From Oscillospiraceae bacterium (lineage in GTDB: Bacteria; Bacillota; Clostridia; Oscillospirales; Ruminococcaceae), in assembly GCA_014796735.1 (NCBI GenBank), contig JAAVIG010000008.1:1-8012 (forward strand): a stretch of 8,012 bases of DNA. Reading direction: 5' to 3'. Positions 1 to 5,921 of this stretch are shown here, piece after piece. The first letter of the stretch is position 1. The number at the start of each line of letters is the position of its first letter. The translations under genes and the position numbers were made by a program. Below the pieces are notes generated by a model. That model saw nothing but the letters and a program-made list of their open reading frames with translations. It was not told the DNA's origin and made no database searches.

Positions 1-549
1 GTCCCGTTCGCAGGTGACAAGAGCCTGTCCCGTCTCCTTCATATAATAAAACATCTGAGAAAATATGCCGAAGTCATAGCAGGGAGTCCAGTGATTTTTA
101 TACTTTAAGGAGCAGGTGATACCGACCATTACGGTAAATAAAAGCATTATTGCTCCCACACCGATCCAAAGGGTAGTTTTGGAAAGAGTCAAATGAATAT
201 CCGACATTTTGGAGTAGTAAACCATTCCCGATGTTATGGCGCAGCAGCCCAGCAGAAAGTAAAAATCCGAGCACTTTGCCGCTGCGAAAACGCAATATAT
301 AAATGCAGAGCCTATCATCAGCATTGTTATGAGCTTTTCTTTTGAAATAAAAAACAAAGACAGAAAAAGGGAAGCGGTGCAGAGAATAAAAACAGCAAAA
401 TTGCTTCCCACAAAAAAGTCAAGGCTTGTAAAATCTTCTTGTGACGTTATCATAAAAAACAAAGATACGGTTATCCATGCCGTTAAAAGCCTTGTGACGA
501 TTTGCGGAAGCTCTTTTTTGAAATATTTAATGAAAATTTCTTTTATCAT
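1..549 (-). CDS. DUF2079 family multi-pass membrane protein (N-terminal part, runs off left edge)
   Basis: This open leftward frame starts at ATG 549-547 and stays open for 183 codons to the window edge, so the C-terminal part is missing. A ribosome binding site (AAAGG) lies 8 nt upstream. The protein has about five hydrophobic segments, roughly residues 18-36, 46-68, 73-91, 95-112 and 126-148. They are followed by the motif YDFGIFSQ (about 158-165) and then MFYYMKETG and TCERD. This DxGIFxQ stretch after a membrane region is characteristic of DUF2079, predicted membrane proteins distantly resembling GT-C glycosyltransferases; their biochemical role is not established. Full family members are several times longer. 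The gene lies downstream of the blaI/blaR1-like pair on the same strand, with its own BlaI-type palindrome just upstream, so co-regulation with that pair is likely. The family call is from motif recognition; the envelope-sugar role is only inferred. Confidence 0.8.
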   Translation of the reverse strand, partial: MIKEIFIKYFKKELPQIVTRLLTAWITVSLFFMITSQEDFTSLDFFVGSNFAVFILCTASLFLSLFFISKEKLITMLMIGSAFIYCVFAAAKCSDFYFLLGCCAITSGMVYYSKMSDIHLTLSKTTLWIGVGAIMLLFTVMVGITCSLKYKNHWTPCYDFGIFSQMFYYMKETGQALVTCERD

Positions 550-569
550 TTTGTTAACCTTTCATAGAT

Positions 570-587
570 AAACTACTTTTGTAGTTT
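570..587. promoter_or_regulatory. Putative BlaI-type operator in front of the DUF2079 gene
   Basis: AAACTACTTTTGTAGTTT is a perfect 7-bp dyad around a 4-nt centre. Its core, ACTACTTTTGTAGT, differs at one base from the core ACTACATTTGTAGT in front of the blaI-like gene. It begins 20 nt upstream of the DUF2079 ATG. A weak -10-like TATAAA (minus strand, 598-593) sits just upstream of it, so repressor binding would cover the presumed transcription start. No good -35 is visible. It is probably a site for the BlaI homologue encoded nearby. Confidence 0.65.
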
Positions 588-601
588 TTTGCTTTATAAT
601 T

Positions 602-630
602 TTTACCCGAATATACGGTATTCGGGTAAA
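602..630. repeat. Perfect 12-bp inverted repeat between blaR1-like and DUF2079 genes
   Basis: The arms are TTTACCCGAATA and TATTCGGGTAAA around a 5-nt loop (TACGG on the plus strand). It lies 26 nt past the stop of the blaR1-like gene in the direction of transcription, where a terminator would be expected, but no clean T-run follows on either strand. It also overlaps the -35 region expected for the DUF2079 promoter. It may be a weak terminator or attenuator of the blaI-blaR1 operon, or a second operator. Confidence 0.5.
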
Positions 631-655
631 TTCCTGAGCAAAAGCAAAAAGCTTT

Positions 656-1816
656 TTAATAAATGTCTCCGTCTGCTTCGTAACCCGTAATTACATCAGC
701 GTTTTCGGTGACAGTCGAATAGGCGGGAGAAACCTCTGCCGCAGCATGCGCAGAGGTTGCGATCATGGGAGTATCGTCATAAGATGTAGTGACTGAAAGT
801 TCGGGAGCGGTGACAAACGTTGTTGTATCAAACAAAATGTTGTCATCGGACGGCGGCTCGGAAGAAAAGGCAAAAGCCGTACCCGTAACAAGTGTCAGAG
901 CAGCAGTTAATCCACATAAAAAACCCAATTTGTATTTTTTGTTAAAGGACAGGATCATTTTTATTCTGTGCTTTAAACCGTGCTTGTTGAAATAAAAATT
1001 TGAGGACAGGGCGGGGATCAAGCGTCCGTTTATTTTTCTTTCCGCCGAAACGGTGTTTAAAATCGACCGGCAGTACATTTTTTTAAACTCTGCGCTTTCG
1101 TTTTTCATAACGGTCTCGTCGCAGTATAGCTCACATTCCTGCTCGGCGGCGCGTATAAAAAACCGCACAAAGGGATTGAACCAGTGAACCGCTTCACATA
1201 AAACCATAAACGCTTTTATAAGCAGATCGTGACGTTTTATATGCACAAGCTCATGCTTTAAAATAAGGTGCAGTTCCTTAACGGTAAAGCTTCTGTCGGG
1301 CAAAATAAGCAAGGGCTTAAACATGCCTACCACCATCGGAGAGGCAATTTCTTTAACGGTGATAACCTTCACGTCCGCAGTAACGCACATATTTATCGCG
1401 AGCCTTTCCGCCGCCTTTTTGACGCCATACGGGACGGGAACGGCAAGTCTTTTTACACTGCGGATAAATGAACGCTGTTTTAAAAAGGCAGCGCCAAGCA
1501 CCGCAATAACGCCTGTCAGCCATACAATGAACACGATATACAGCAATATTTCCGAACGGTTTATCATGAAGTATCTGTCTCCGATATTGCCGTATAAAGC
1601 GGTTTCGTTAGTCTGGCTGACATCTATGTTTACCGCCGAGCTTCCGAAATCCGGCTTATAGGGTGTAATAAAACCGATAAGTATCAATATCCACGAATAA
1701 TATCTCCATTTGGAGGACTGAACGTTTTTCAGCGTTTTTGACAGCAAAAGATAAACAAAGGAAACGGCTGTCATCATGAGAGAGCAAACGCCGAGACTTA
1801 TAACAAATCTATCCAT
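656..1816 (-). CDS. BlaR1/MecR1-like M56 family membrane zinc metallopeptidase lacking a penicillin-binding sensor
   Basis: This 386-residue protein is of the BlaR1/MecR1 M56 type, which senses an extracellular signal and inactivates the partner BlaI-type repressor by proteolysis. Transmembrane helices are predicted at about residues 4-27, 41-52, 90-112 and 296-317. The zinc motif HELVH is at about 188-192, followed by KRHDLL, and the third-ligand region ECELYCDE at about 227-234. Beyond the last helix only about 69 residues remain, rich in Thr/Ser/Ala, and the large penicillin-binding domain of true BlaR1 is absent; the cognate signal is therefore unknown. The start is ATG 1816, preceded 6 nt upstream by GAGG. 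An in-frame GTG at 1843 overlaps the blaI-like stop but has a poorer context. It forms an operon with the blaI-like gene, 23 nt upstream. Confidence 0.88.
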   Translation of the reverse strand: MDRFVISLGVCSLMMTAVSFVYLLLSKTLKNVQSSKWRYYSWILILIGFITPYKPDFGSSAVNIDVSQTNETALYGNIGDRYFMINRSEILLYIVFIVWLTGVIAVLGAAFLKQRSFIRSVKRLAVPVPYGVKKAAERLAINMCVTADVKVITVKEIASPMVVGMFKPLLILPDRSFTVKELHLILKHELVHIKRHDLLIKAFMVLCEAVHWFNPFVRFFIRAAEQECELYCDETVMKNESAEFKKMYCRSILNTVSAERKINGRLIPALSSNFYFNKHGLKHRIKMILSFNKKYKLGFLCGLTAALTLVTGTAFAFSSEPPSDDNILFDTTTFVTAPELSVTTSYDDTPMIATSAHAAAEVSPAYSTVTENADVITGYEADGDIY

Positions 1817-1839
1817 TTTTTCCTCTTTTTTTCTATAAA

Positions 1840-2217
1840 TCACATATTATCGAGCCAGCTTTGCAGCTCCTCAATATCCTCTTCGGAAACTTTTTCTCCG
1901 CCGTTTAACGCCTTGACAAGCTTACTGAACGAACCGCCGCTAAACCTGCTTATAAAGCTTCTGGCTTCTACCTCCATGTATTCGTTCTCGCTGACCGAGG
2001 AATAATAGAGGCGCTCCTTTCCGTTTTTTTCCGAACGCAAAAAGCCTTTCTTTTCAAGCCTTACAAGCATTGTCATGACCGTTTGCTGCTTCCAGTCCTT
2101 TTCCGAAAGCAAATGCTTTAATTTTTCGGTAAGCATTGGCGAGGTGACGGGCTCTTCGCTGTTCCATATTGCTTTCATTATCTCAAATTCCGCGTCGGGT
2201 AATTTTTTTATTGACAT
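1840..2217 (-). CDS. BlaI/MecI/CopY family winged-helix transcriptional repressor
   Basis: This 125-residue protein has the typical BlaI length and layout. The N-terminal winged helix begins LPDAEFEIMKAIW (about residues 6-18). The recognition-helix region is QQTVMTMLVRLEKKGFL (about 44-60), and the wing contains GKERLYY. A C-terminal helical dimerisation region runs from about residue 77 to the end. Members repress their own operon by binding TACA/TGTA palindromes and are cleaved on signal through the M56 partner encoded next to them. The start is ATG 2217 because GGAGG lies 6 nt upstream and the strong promoter and operator lie beyond it. An open frame continues to 2319, but that extension runs through the operator and promoter and is not believed. 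I cannot identify the cleavage site with certainty. Confidence 0.9.
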   Translation of the reverse strand: MSIKKLPDAEFEIMKAIWNSEEPVTSPMLTEKLKHLLSEKDWKQQTVMTMLVRLEKKGFLRSEKNGKERLYYSSVSENEYMEVEARSFISRFSGGSFSKLVKALNGGEKVSEEDIEELQSWLDNM

Positions 2218-2236
2218 TTTTTCCTCCGAATTTTCA

Positions 2237-2250
2237 ACTACATTTGTAGT
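2237..2250. promoter_or_regulatory. BlaI-type operator of the blaI-blaR1-like operon
   Basis: ACTACATTTGTAGT is a 14-bp palindrome with 6-bp arms and the TACA-N2-TGTA core known for BlaI/MecI operators. It begins 10 nt downstream of the -10 box on the minus strand and so covers roughly +4 to +17 of the transcript. This fits autorepression by the adjacent repressor. Confidence 0.82.
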
Positions 2251-2260
2251 AATTAAATAT

Positions 2261-2288
2261 ATTATATCACATTTTGTTGATTTGTCAA
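2261..2288 (-). promoter_or_regulatory. Consensus sigma-A promoter of the blaI-blaR1-like operon
   Basis: On the minus strand TTGACA (2288-2283) and TATAAT (2266-2261) both match the consensus perfectly, with a 16-nt spacer. The start of transcription is predicted near 2254, directly before the operator. A promoter this strong next to an operator fits a tightly repressed operon. Confidence 0.88.
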
Positions 2289-2306
2289 CACCTTTAAAAA
2301 AATCTG

Positions 2307-2335
2307 TTGTCAATATCAAAAAAATATGTTATTAT
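2307..2335 (+). promoter_or_regulatory. Promoter of the WYL regulator gene
   Basis: TTGTCA (2307-2312) and TATTAT (2330-2335) are separated by 17 nt; each differs from the consensus by one base. The promoter is divergent from the blaI promoter, with the two -35 boxes only 18 nt apart, so polymerases may compete. Transcription should begin near 2342, giving a leader of about 28 nt before the TTG start. Confidence 0.7.
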
Positions 2336-2369
2336 AAATTCAATACTTGCGGAAGAGAGGGACAAATCC

Positions 2370-3275
2370 TTGAAAATAGACAGAATACTCGGAATAATAA
2401 CGGTATTGCAGCGAAAAGGTAAGGTAACGATGCCTTACCTTGCGGAAAAATTTGAAGTATCGCGCCGAACTATCGCGCGGGATATTGAGGCTATTTGCAG
2501 CGCGGGTATACCTATTGTCACCTCGCAGGGTACCGACGGCGGTATCGAGATAATGGAGGGCTTTAATTTTGACACTACCGTTTTTACAAGAGACGAGCTG
2601 CAAGCCGTTTTTGCGGGTTTAAAGGCTCTTGAAAGCGTATCCGCCGTTCCCGCTTCCTCCGCTCTTTCCGATAAGCTGTACGGAAAGGAAAAGGTTATTC
2701 CCTTAGATGAAAATATAATGATAGATTTAGCGTCCTTTTATAAGGACAGCCTTTCCGAAAAAATCAATATGTTAAAAAAAGCCGCTCACGAAAAAAAGTG
2801 CGTGACCTTTCATTATTATTACAATAAGGGAGAGGACGATAAGCTGATTGAGCCTGTTCTGGTAGTATTCAAATGGTCGGGCTGGTATGTTTTCGGCTTT
2901 TGCCCCGAACGGAACGATTTCAGAATGTACAAGCTCGGTCGGCTGTGGGACTTGAAAATTACCGACAAGTCCTTTGAGCAAAGAGAAGTACCTCCCGAAA
3001 AGCTTGATTTCGGACAGCATTTTACCGATGAGTATATGATAGAAGCGGTATTTGAGGCAAGCGAGAAGTACAGGCTTGTTGAGGAATACGGCCCGTACAG
3101 CTTTACGGTCAGAGAGGACGGACGGCTTTACACAAAATGGGGTTTCTGCGGCCGGGATAACGCTATGGATTGGTTTTTGGGCTTTGGGGATAAGGTGGAG
3201 ATACTGGGTCCCGAGGACTTCAAAAAGGATTATATTAAAAAATTGAAAAATGCTTTGAGCAAGTATGAAAAATAA
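2370..3275 (+). CDS. HTH-WYL (YafY-type) transcriptional regulator
   Basis: This 301-residue regulator has three parts. The N-terminal HTH_11-type winged helix (about residues 5-65) contains RILGIITVLQRKGKVTMPYL and VSRRTIARDIEAI. The WYL domain (about 134-204) holds the signature GWYVFGF (about 171-177). A WCX-type C-terminal domain covers about 222-297. WYL domains bind nucleic acid or small ligands, and several family members control DNA-damage or phage-defence genes. The start is TTG 2370, because AGAGAGG lies about 9 nt upstream and the protein then begins directly with the HTH. The longer in-frame TTG at 2307 is the -35 box of the promoter. The gene precedes the DUF3795/flavin reductase/glycosylase genes on the same strand, so it probably controls them; that link is inferred from position. 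Confidence 0.88.
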   Translation: MKIDRILGIITVLQRKGKVTMPYLAEKFEVSRRTIARDIEAICSAGIPIVTSQGTDGGIEIMEGFNFDTTVFTRDELQAVFAGLKALESVSAVPASSALSDKLYGKEKVIPLDENIMIDLASFYKDSLSEKINMLKKAAHEKKCVTFHYYYNKGEDDKLIEPVLVVFKWSGWYVFGFCPERNDFRMYKLGRLWDLKITDKSFEQREVPPEKLDFGQHFTDEYMIEAVFEASEKYRLVEEYGPYSFTVREDGRLYTKWGFCGRDNAMDWFLGFGDKVEILGPEDFKKDYIKKLKNALSKYEK

Positions 3276-3297
3276 ATTTTCTGTTTTGACCAAACAT

Positions 3298-3330
3298 GAC
3301 ATACAGCTGTCCTGTTGGCTGTGATATACT
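3298..3330 (+). promoter_or_regulatory. Putative regulated promoter with dyad site before the DUF3795 gene
   Basis: A good -10 box (TATACT, 3325-3330) lies 30 nt before the DUF3795 ATG, but no proper -35 is found 16-18 nt upstream; the bases there are TACAGC. In its place is the imperfect dyad GACATACAGCTGTC (3298-3311), containing the palindrome ACAGCTGT, followed by further CTGT half-sites (CCTGTTGGCTGTG). A weak -35 overlapped by a dyad suggests control by an activator or repressor. The upstream WYL protein is the obvious candidate, by position only. Confidence 0.5.
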
Positions 3331-3360
3331 TTAAAAAAACAAAAAAGAGAGGTTTATACC

Positions 3361-3660
3361 ATGAATCAATTTATATTTTCATCAACGGTAGATTCACGCT
3401 GCGGACTGCACTGTACAGGCTGCGAGTATAAGGAAAGCTGCGGCTGCGGCGGCTGTATCGAAACCAACGGACACCCTTTTCACGGCGAATGTCCCGTTGC
3501 GGTTTGCTGCCAGAACAAAGGTTTTATGCACTGCGGCGAATGTCCCGATATTCCATGCGAGCTTTTAACTCAATACTCCTGTAGTGACCCCGAACACGGA
3601 GATAATCCTCCCGGAGCAAGAATAGAGCAGTGCAAGCGGTGGAAAAATGAACATAAGTAA
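3361..3660 (+). CDS. DUF3795 family small cysteine-rich protein
   Basis: This 99-residue protein contains 14 cysteines (14, 18, 21, 27, 29, 32, 44, 49, 50, 58, 61, 66, 74, 91). It begins with the DUF3795 hallmark RCGLHCTGCEYKESCGCGGC and later has CPVAVCCQNKG and HCGECPDIPC. The spacing suggests metal binding (zinc or iron-sulfur), but the biochemical function of the family is unknown. There is no signal peptide or membrane segment, so it is probably cytoplasmic. The start ATG follows AGAGAGG at 8 nt. DUF3795 genes are commonly found near WYL/YafY-type regulators and stress genes in Clostridia (general knowledge, not checked here). It probably leads the operon with the flavin reductase and glycosylase genes, although a 79-nt gap follows. 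Confidence 0.85.
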   Translation: MNQFIFSSTVDSRCGLHCTGCEYKESCGCGGCIETNGHPFHGECPVAVCCQNKGFMHCGECPDIPCELLTQYSCSDPEHGDNPPGARIEQCKRWKNEHK

Positions 3661-3739
3661 AAAGGAAGTAACATTGAACATATTTAACGGTTTTACCTCG
3701 GAAATGGCTGATTTATAATCATAAAGGAGTATCGCAATT

Positions 3740-4381
3740 ATGAAAAAAGAATTTTCGTGCAAGCCCGAAAGCTTTACCGAAACATGGCCCGGACAAATGG
3801 AGTGGTTTTCATGGCATTATTATTTAGCCGCTATTCCCTCGCCTGTTTTTCTTGTAACAAGCTATAAATCCAACGGAACGGAAAACGCCGCTTTGCAGTC
3901 ATGGTCTACATTTACAGCAACGGGCGGCGAATATATCTGCCTGTTGGGTTCAGTATCTAAATCGCAGCATTTATACCAGACTCTGAAGGAAACAAGGTGC
4001 TGCGTGCTGAACTTCCCGTCAAAGGACATATATGACAAATGCTTAAAGACCATTGACAACAACGATTTTGACAAGGACGAAATAACGGTGTCGGGACTTA
4101 CCGTGGAAAAAGCCGTAAAAGTCAACGCGCCACGCGTTAAGGAGTGCTTTTTAAATGTGGAGTGTGAATTTTTATGGGAGCATGAGCTTGTTCCCGGCAG
4201 TCAGATCGTTACGATAGCGTTAAAAGCCGTTAATGTTGCAATGGACAGCGAGCACTACGACGAGAACAAGCTTGGACGTTACGGAAAAACAGGGTATATT
4301 TATAATGTTCACTCAAGACAGAATCCCGATACGGGAGAGGCTTATCCCGAATGCTTGGGTGTGTTGGAGATCACGGAATAA
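3740..4381 (+). CDS. Flavin reductase-like (FMN-binding split-barrel) protein
   Basis: This 213-residue protein resembles the flavin reductase/DIM6-NTAB family, whose members bind FMN and use NAD(P)H to reduce flavin or act as oxidoreductases. Recognisable parts are IPSPVFLVTSYKSNGTENAA (about 32-51), a core strand region with SWSTFTATGGEYICLLGSVSKSQHLYQTL (written in two parts: SWSTFTATGG at about 54-63, then EYICLLGSVSKSQHLYQTL), RCCVLNFPS (about 86-94), and a C-terminal barrel part with ECEFLWEHELVPGSQIV. It is about the usual length, with no signal peptide or membrane segment. The start is ATG 3740, after AAGGAG at 10 nt. The next gene begins 2 nt after the stop, so translation is probably coupled. 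A reductive-detoxification role is plausible but inferred; the substrate is unknown. Confidence 0.8.
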   Translation: MKKEFSCKPESFTETWPGQMEWFSWHYYLAAIPSPVFLVTSYKSNGTENAALQSWSTFTATGGEYICLLGSVSKSQHLYQTLKETRCCVLNFPSKDIYDKCLKTIDNNDFDKDEITVSGLTVEKAVKVNAPRVKECFLNVECEFLWEHELVPGSQIVTIALKAVNVAMDSEHYDENKLGRYGKTGYIYNVHSRQNPDTGEAYPECLGVLEITE

Positions 4382-4383
4382 CT

Positions 4384-5430
4384 ATGACAGCCGACGAGCT
4401 TAAACAGATACGCCTGTTCCGCCAGCATCTGACCGATAAAGCGGACAAAATAACGGTCGTCAAGGACTTGAACGGCATACAGGCACAGTTTACCGTAAAT
4501 ATATTTTATTCGCTGAAAATACGCTGCAATGAAAATATAACCGAAGAAAATTTTGGTGACGGACTTGTTAAGAACTGGACTGTCAGAGGCACTGTTCACG
4601 CCTTTGCGAAAGATGACCTACCTCTTTTTAAATACGGAAAGGCTCGGTACAAAAACAGCGATTTCGGCGGTTATGTCGATCACTTTACAAGAGAATGGAC
4701 GCTTACTCCCGAAAGACAGAAATATTGGTCGGCTTTTATTGTAGATAAAGTGAAAGAGGGTATTTGCGAGAGGGAAGAACTGAAAAAAGCTTGCGTCCAA
4801 AGCGGCATGACCCAAAGGGAGCTTGATTCTACGTTCGACCAATGGGGCGGTGGTATGCGTGAGCTGTGTGAGCACGGTTTTTTAAATTATAAGGTCAAAG
4901 AAAAAAAGTCATTTGAAATATGTCCTCCATTTGAGCCTATGGAAGAAAATCGGGCAGAGCGGAAAATAATCGAGCGTTATCTTACACATTTTGCTCCCGC
5001 GACAATAAAGGATATTTCGTATTATTACGGCTGTACCCAAACAAAGATCAAACAGATTCTTAATGGCATACCCGTAAAAACCGTATCGGTCAACAATAAT
5101 GAGCATTTCTATTTGGGCGATATAACGGAAAACTGTCCCGATATACCGCGTTGTATTTTGCTTAGCGGCTTTGATCAGTTAATGTTAGGTTACAAAAAGG
5201 AGGACAGTATTTTTCTGCCCAATAAATACATGAGAGGTATTTTTAACCTTGCGGGAATAGTAATGCCGCCTGTTTTGCTGGACGGAAAAGTAGTTGGCAG
5301 GTGGCGCAAAAAGAAAAACAATATCACCTTTGAATTGTTTGAATCGGTATCGGAAAAAAACAAAAGGGTCATTCTTGACACGGCGGAAAATATATTTTAT
5401 AATATAAAAAAAGTTGAATGGAGCATATAA
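4384..5430 (+). CDS. AlkZ/YcaQ-like (HTH_42) DNA glycosylase with QAQ motif
   Basis: This 348-residue protein belongs to the winged-helix HTH_42 (AlkZ/AlkX-YcaQ) family of DNA glycosylases, which excise bulky alkylated bases and unhook interstrand crosslinks. Visible signatures are the catalytic-type QxQ motif in LNGIQAQF (Q33 and Q35), the family's RGT-H region WTVRGTVHAF (about 65-74), a winged-helix part with ERYLTHFAPATIKDISYYYG (about 197-216), LLSGFDQLMLGY (about 259-270) and DGKVVGRW (about 300-307). Characterised AlkZ proteins use QxQ and E. coli YcaQ uses QxD. The start is ATG 4384, 2 nt after the flavin reductase stop; a further in-frame ATG at 4351 overlaps that gene. The last 20 codons carry a consensus promoter and belong to direct repeat copy 1. 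Activity on DNA is inferred from the family. Confidence 0.82.
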   Translation: MTADELKQIRLFRQHLTDKADKITVVKDLNGIQAQFTVNIFYSLKIRCNENITEENFGDGLVKNWTVRGTVHAFAKDDLPLFKYGKARYKNSDFGGYVDHFTREWTLTPERQKYWSAFIVDKVKEGICEREELKKACVQSGMTQRELDSTFDQWGGGMRELCEHGFLNYKVKEKKSFEICPPFEPMEENRAERKIIERYLTHFAPATIKDISYYYGCTQTKIKQILNGIPVKTVSVNNNEHFYLGDITENCPDIPRCILLSGFDQLMLGYKKEDSIFLPNKYMRGIFNLAGIVMPPVLLDGKVVGRWRKKKNNITFELFESVSEKNKRVILDTAENIFYNIKKVEWSI

Positions 5431-5510
5431 CGGACGTGCAAAAAATAATTTCACTCACAACACAAAGGCAGTTTCTTGCCGATAAAAATGCTGGAGAGAA
5501 GGGAGAATAT
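5370..5510 (+). repeat. Direct repeat, copy 1 (left of the VOC gene)
   Basis: This 141-bp copy matches 5922-6058 with about 14 substitutions, one 1-nt indel and one 3-nt indel (about 90% identity, hand alignment). It comprises the last 20 codons and the stop of the alkZ-like gene plus a dead copy of the start of the following alkZ-related gene. The two copies enclose almost exactly one open reading frame, which points to a duplication or recombination event that brought in the VOC gene. Confidence 0.9.
5375..5403 (+). promoter_or_regulatory. Consensus promoter inside the 3' end of the alkZ-like gene
   Basis: TTGACA (5375-5380), a 17-nt spacer and TATAAT (5398-5403) match the sigma-A consensus in full while still encoding part of the glycosylase C-terminus. 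Transcription would begin near 5410 and run into the VOC gene. The same promoter is repeated in copy 2 with a 16-nt spacer, so it was probably the original promoter of the alkZ-related gene. Confidence 0.75.
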
Positions 5511-5525
5511 TATGAGCAGATTTAG
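5430..5525 (+). pseudogene. Dead 5' fragment of the alkZ-related gene
   Basis: Read in frame from 5430, this stretch encodes T-D-V-QKIISL-TTQ-RQFLADK-NAGE. It aligns codon by codon with the start of the alkZ-related protein (MDA-QKIISL-RME-RQFLADK-KAGEE). The start codon has changed from ATG to ACG, and similarity ends near 5510, where the VOC gene begins; the frame stops at TAG 5523-5525. The GGAG ribosome binding site 6 nt before the lost start is still present. The C of the ACG codon is what separates the ancestral overlapping stop-start TAATG from the present TAACG. Confidence 0.85.
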
Positions 5526-5916
5526 CGAAAAAGGATATTATGTACAAGAAAATGCTCCTATCTACCTGACATCGGATATGGATAGGACTGCCAAGTGGTT
5601 TGAAGATACGTTAGGCTGGTACAGCAATATTGTTGAAAGAAATACTAACGGAGCAGGCCGTTATGGAGTTGTTTTTGATATGCTGCCGGAAGTGGAACAT
5701 ACTCATTTAGCCCATTTTACAGGTATGCACATGTTTTTTGGACAGCCGGAACCGAGATTGATTTCATTTATGCAGGTTAAAGGGATTGAGCAAATGTACG
5801 ACTATATTACATCAAATGGCTGGGATAAAATTACGAAAGTTAAAATGCAGCCATGGGGCGGAAAAACTTGCAGTCTGACAACTATTGACGGATATATTAT
5901 CAATATATTTGAATAA
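5512..5916 (+). CDS. VOC (glyoxalase/bleomycin-resistance fold) family protein
   Basis: This 134-residue protein is of single VOC-domain size. Features include IYLTSDMDRTAKWFEDTLGW (about 17-36), typical of the beta-alpha start of VOC modules, YGVVFDMLPE, LISFMQVKGIEQMYDYITSN, and the closing strand TTIDGYIINIFE. The family includes metal-dependent glyoxalases, dioxygenases and drug-binding resistance proteins; the substrate cannot be told here. The start is ATG 5512, after AGGGAG at 8 nt; the upstream in-frame ATG at 5476 lies in the repeat. The ribosome binding site is formed from what was coding sequence of the dead alkZ-related fragment. All five proline codons avoid CCC, whereas the flavin reductase uses CCC for six of nine. 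Together with the flanking repeats this supports acquisition from outside the operon. Confidence 0.78.
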   Translation: MSRFSEKGYYVQENAPIYLTSDMDRTAKWFEDTLGWYSNIVERNTNGAGRYGVVFDMLPEVEHTHLAHFTGMHMFFGQPEPRLISFMQVKGIEQMYDYITSNGWDKITKVKMQPWGGKTCSLTTIDGYIINIFE

Positions 5917-5921
5917 TTAGA

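Noticed and set aside
329..571. Rightward 80-codon open frame
   Set aside because: It lies opposite the DUF2079 gene, has no family resemblance, and the leftward frame has clear motifs and a ribosome binding site.
656..1816. BlaR1-like gene as a direct beta-lactam resistance sensor
   Set aside because: The C-terminal penicillin-binding domain is absent and no beta-lactamase or PBP2a gene is seen in the window.
1817..1843. GTG 1843 start for the BlaR1-like protein, overlapping the blaI-like stop
   Set aside because: The overlap is attractive for coupling, but ATG 1816 with GAGG gives a start directly before the first membrane helix.
2218..2319. 34-residue N-terminal extension of the BlaI-like protein
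   Set aside because: It would be encoded across the blaI promoter and operator; ATG 2217 has a GGAGG site and gives the usual family length.
2307..2369. Longer WYL regulator start at TTG 2307
   Set aside because: This TTG is the -35 box (TTGTCA) of a good promoter, and the TTG at 2370 has a ribosome binding site and starts directly at the HTH.
3647..3718. Tiny 23-codon frame overlapping the end of the DUF3795 gene
   Set aside because: No good ribosome binding site and no recognisable sequence; it could be chance or a remnant in the 79-nt gap.
3692..3719. TTTACC-N16-TATAAT promoter before the flavin reductase gene
   Set aside because: The predicted start (about 3726) falls inside the ribosome binding site, so the transcript would lack a proper leader.
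5511..5921. VOC gene as an insertion sequence, integron cassette or transposon
   Set aside because: No transposase or integrase, no terminal inverted repeats and no attC-like fold are evident; the long flanking repeats derive from host genes, pointing to recombination instead.
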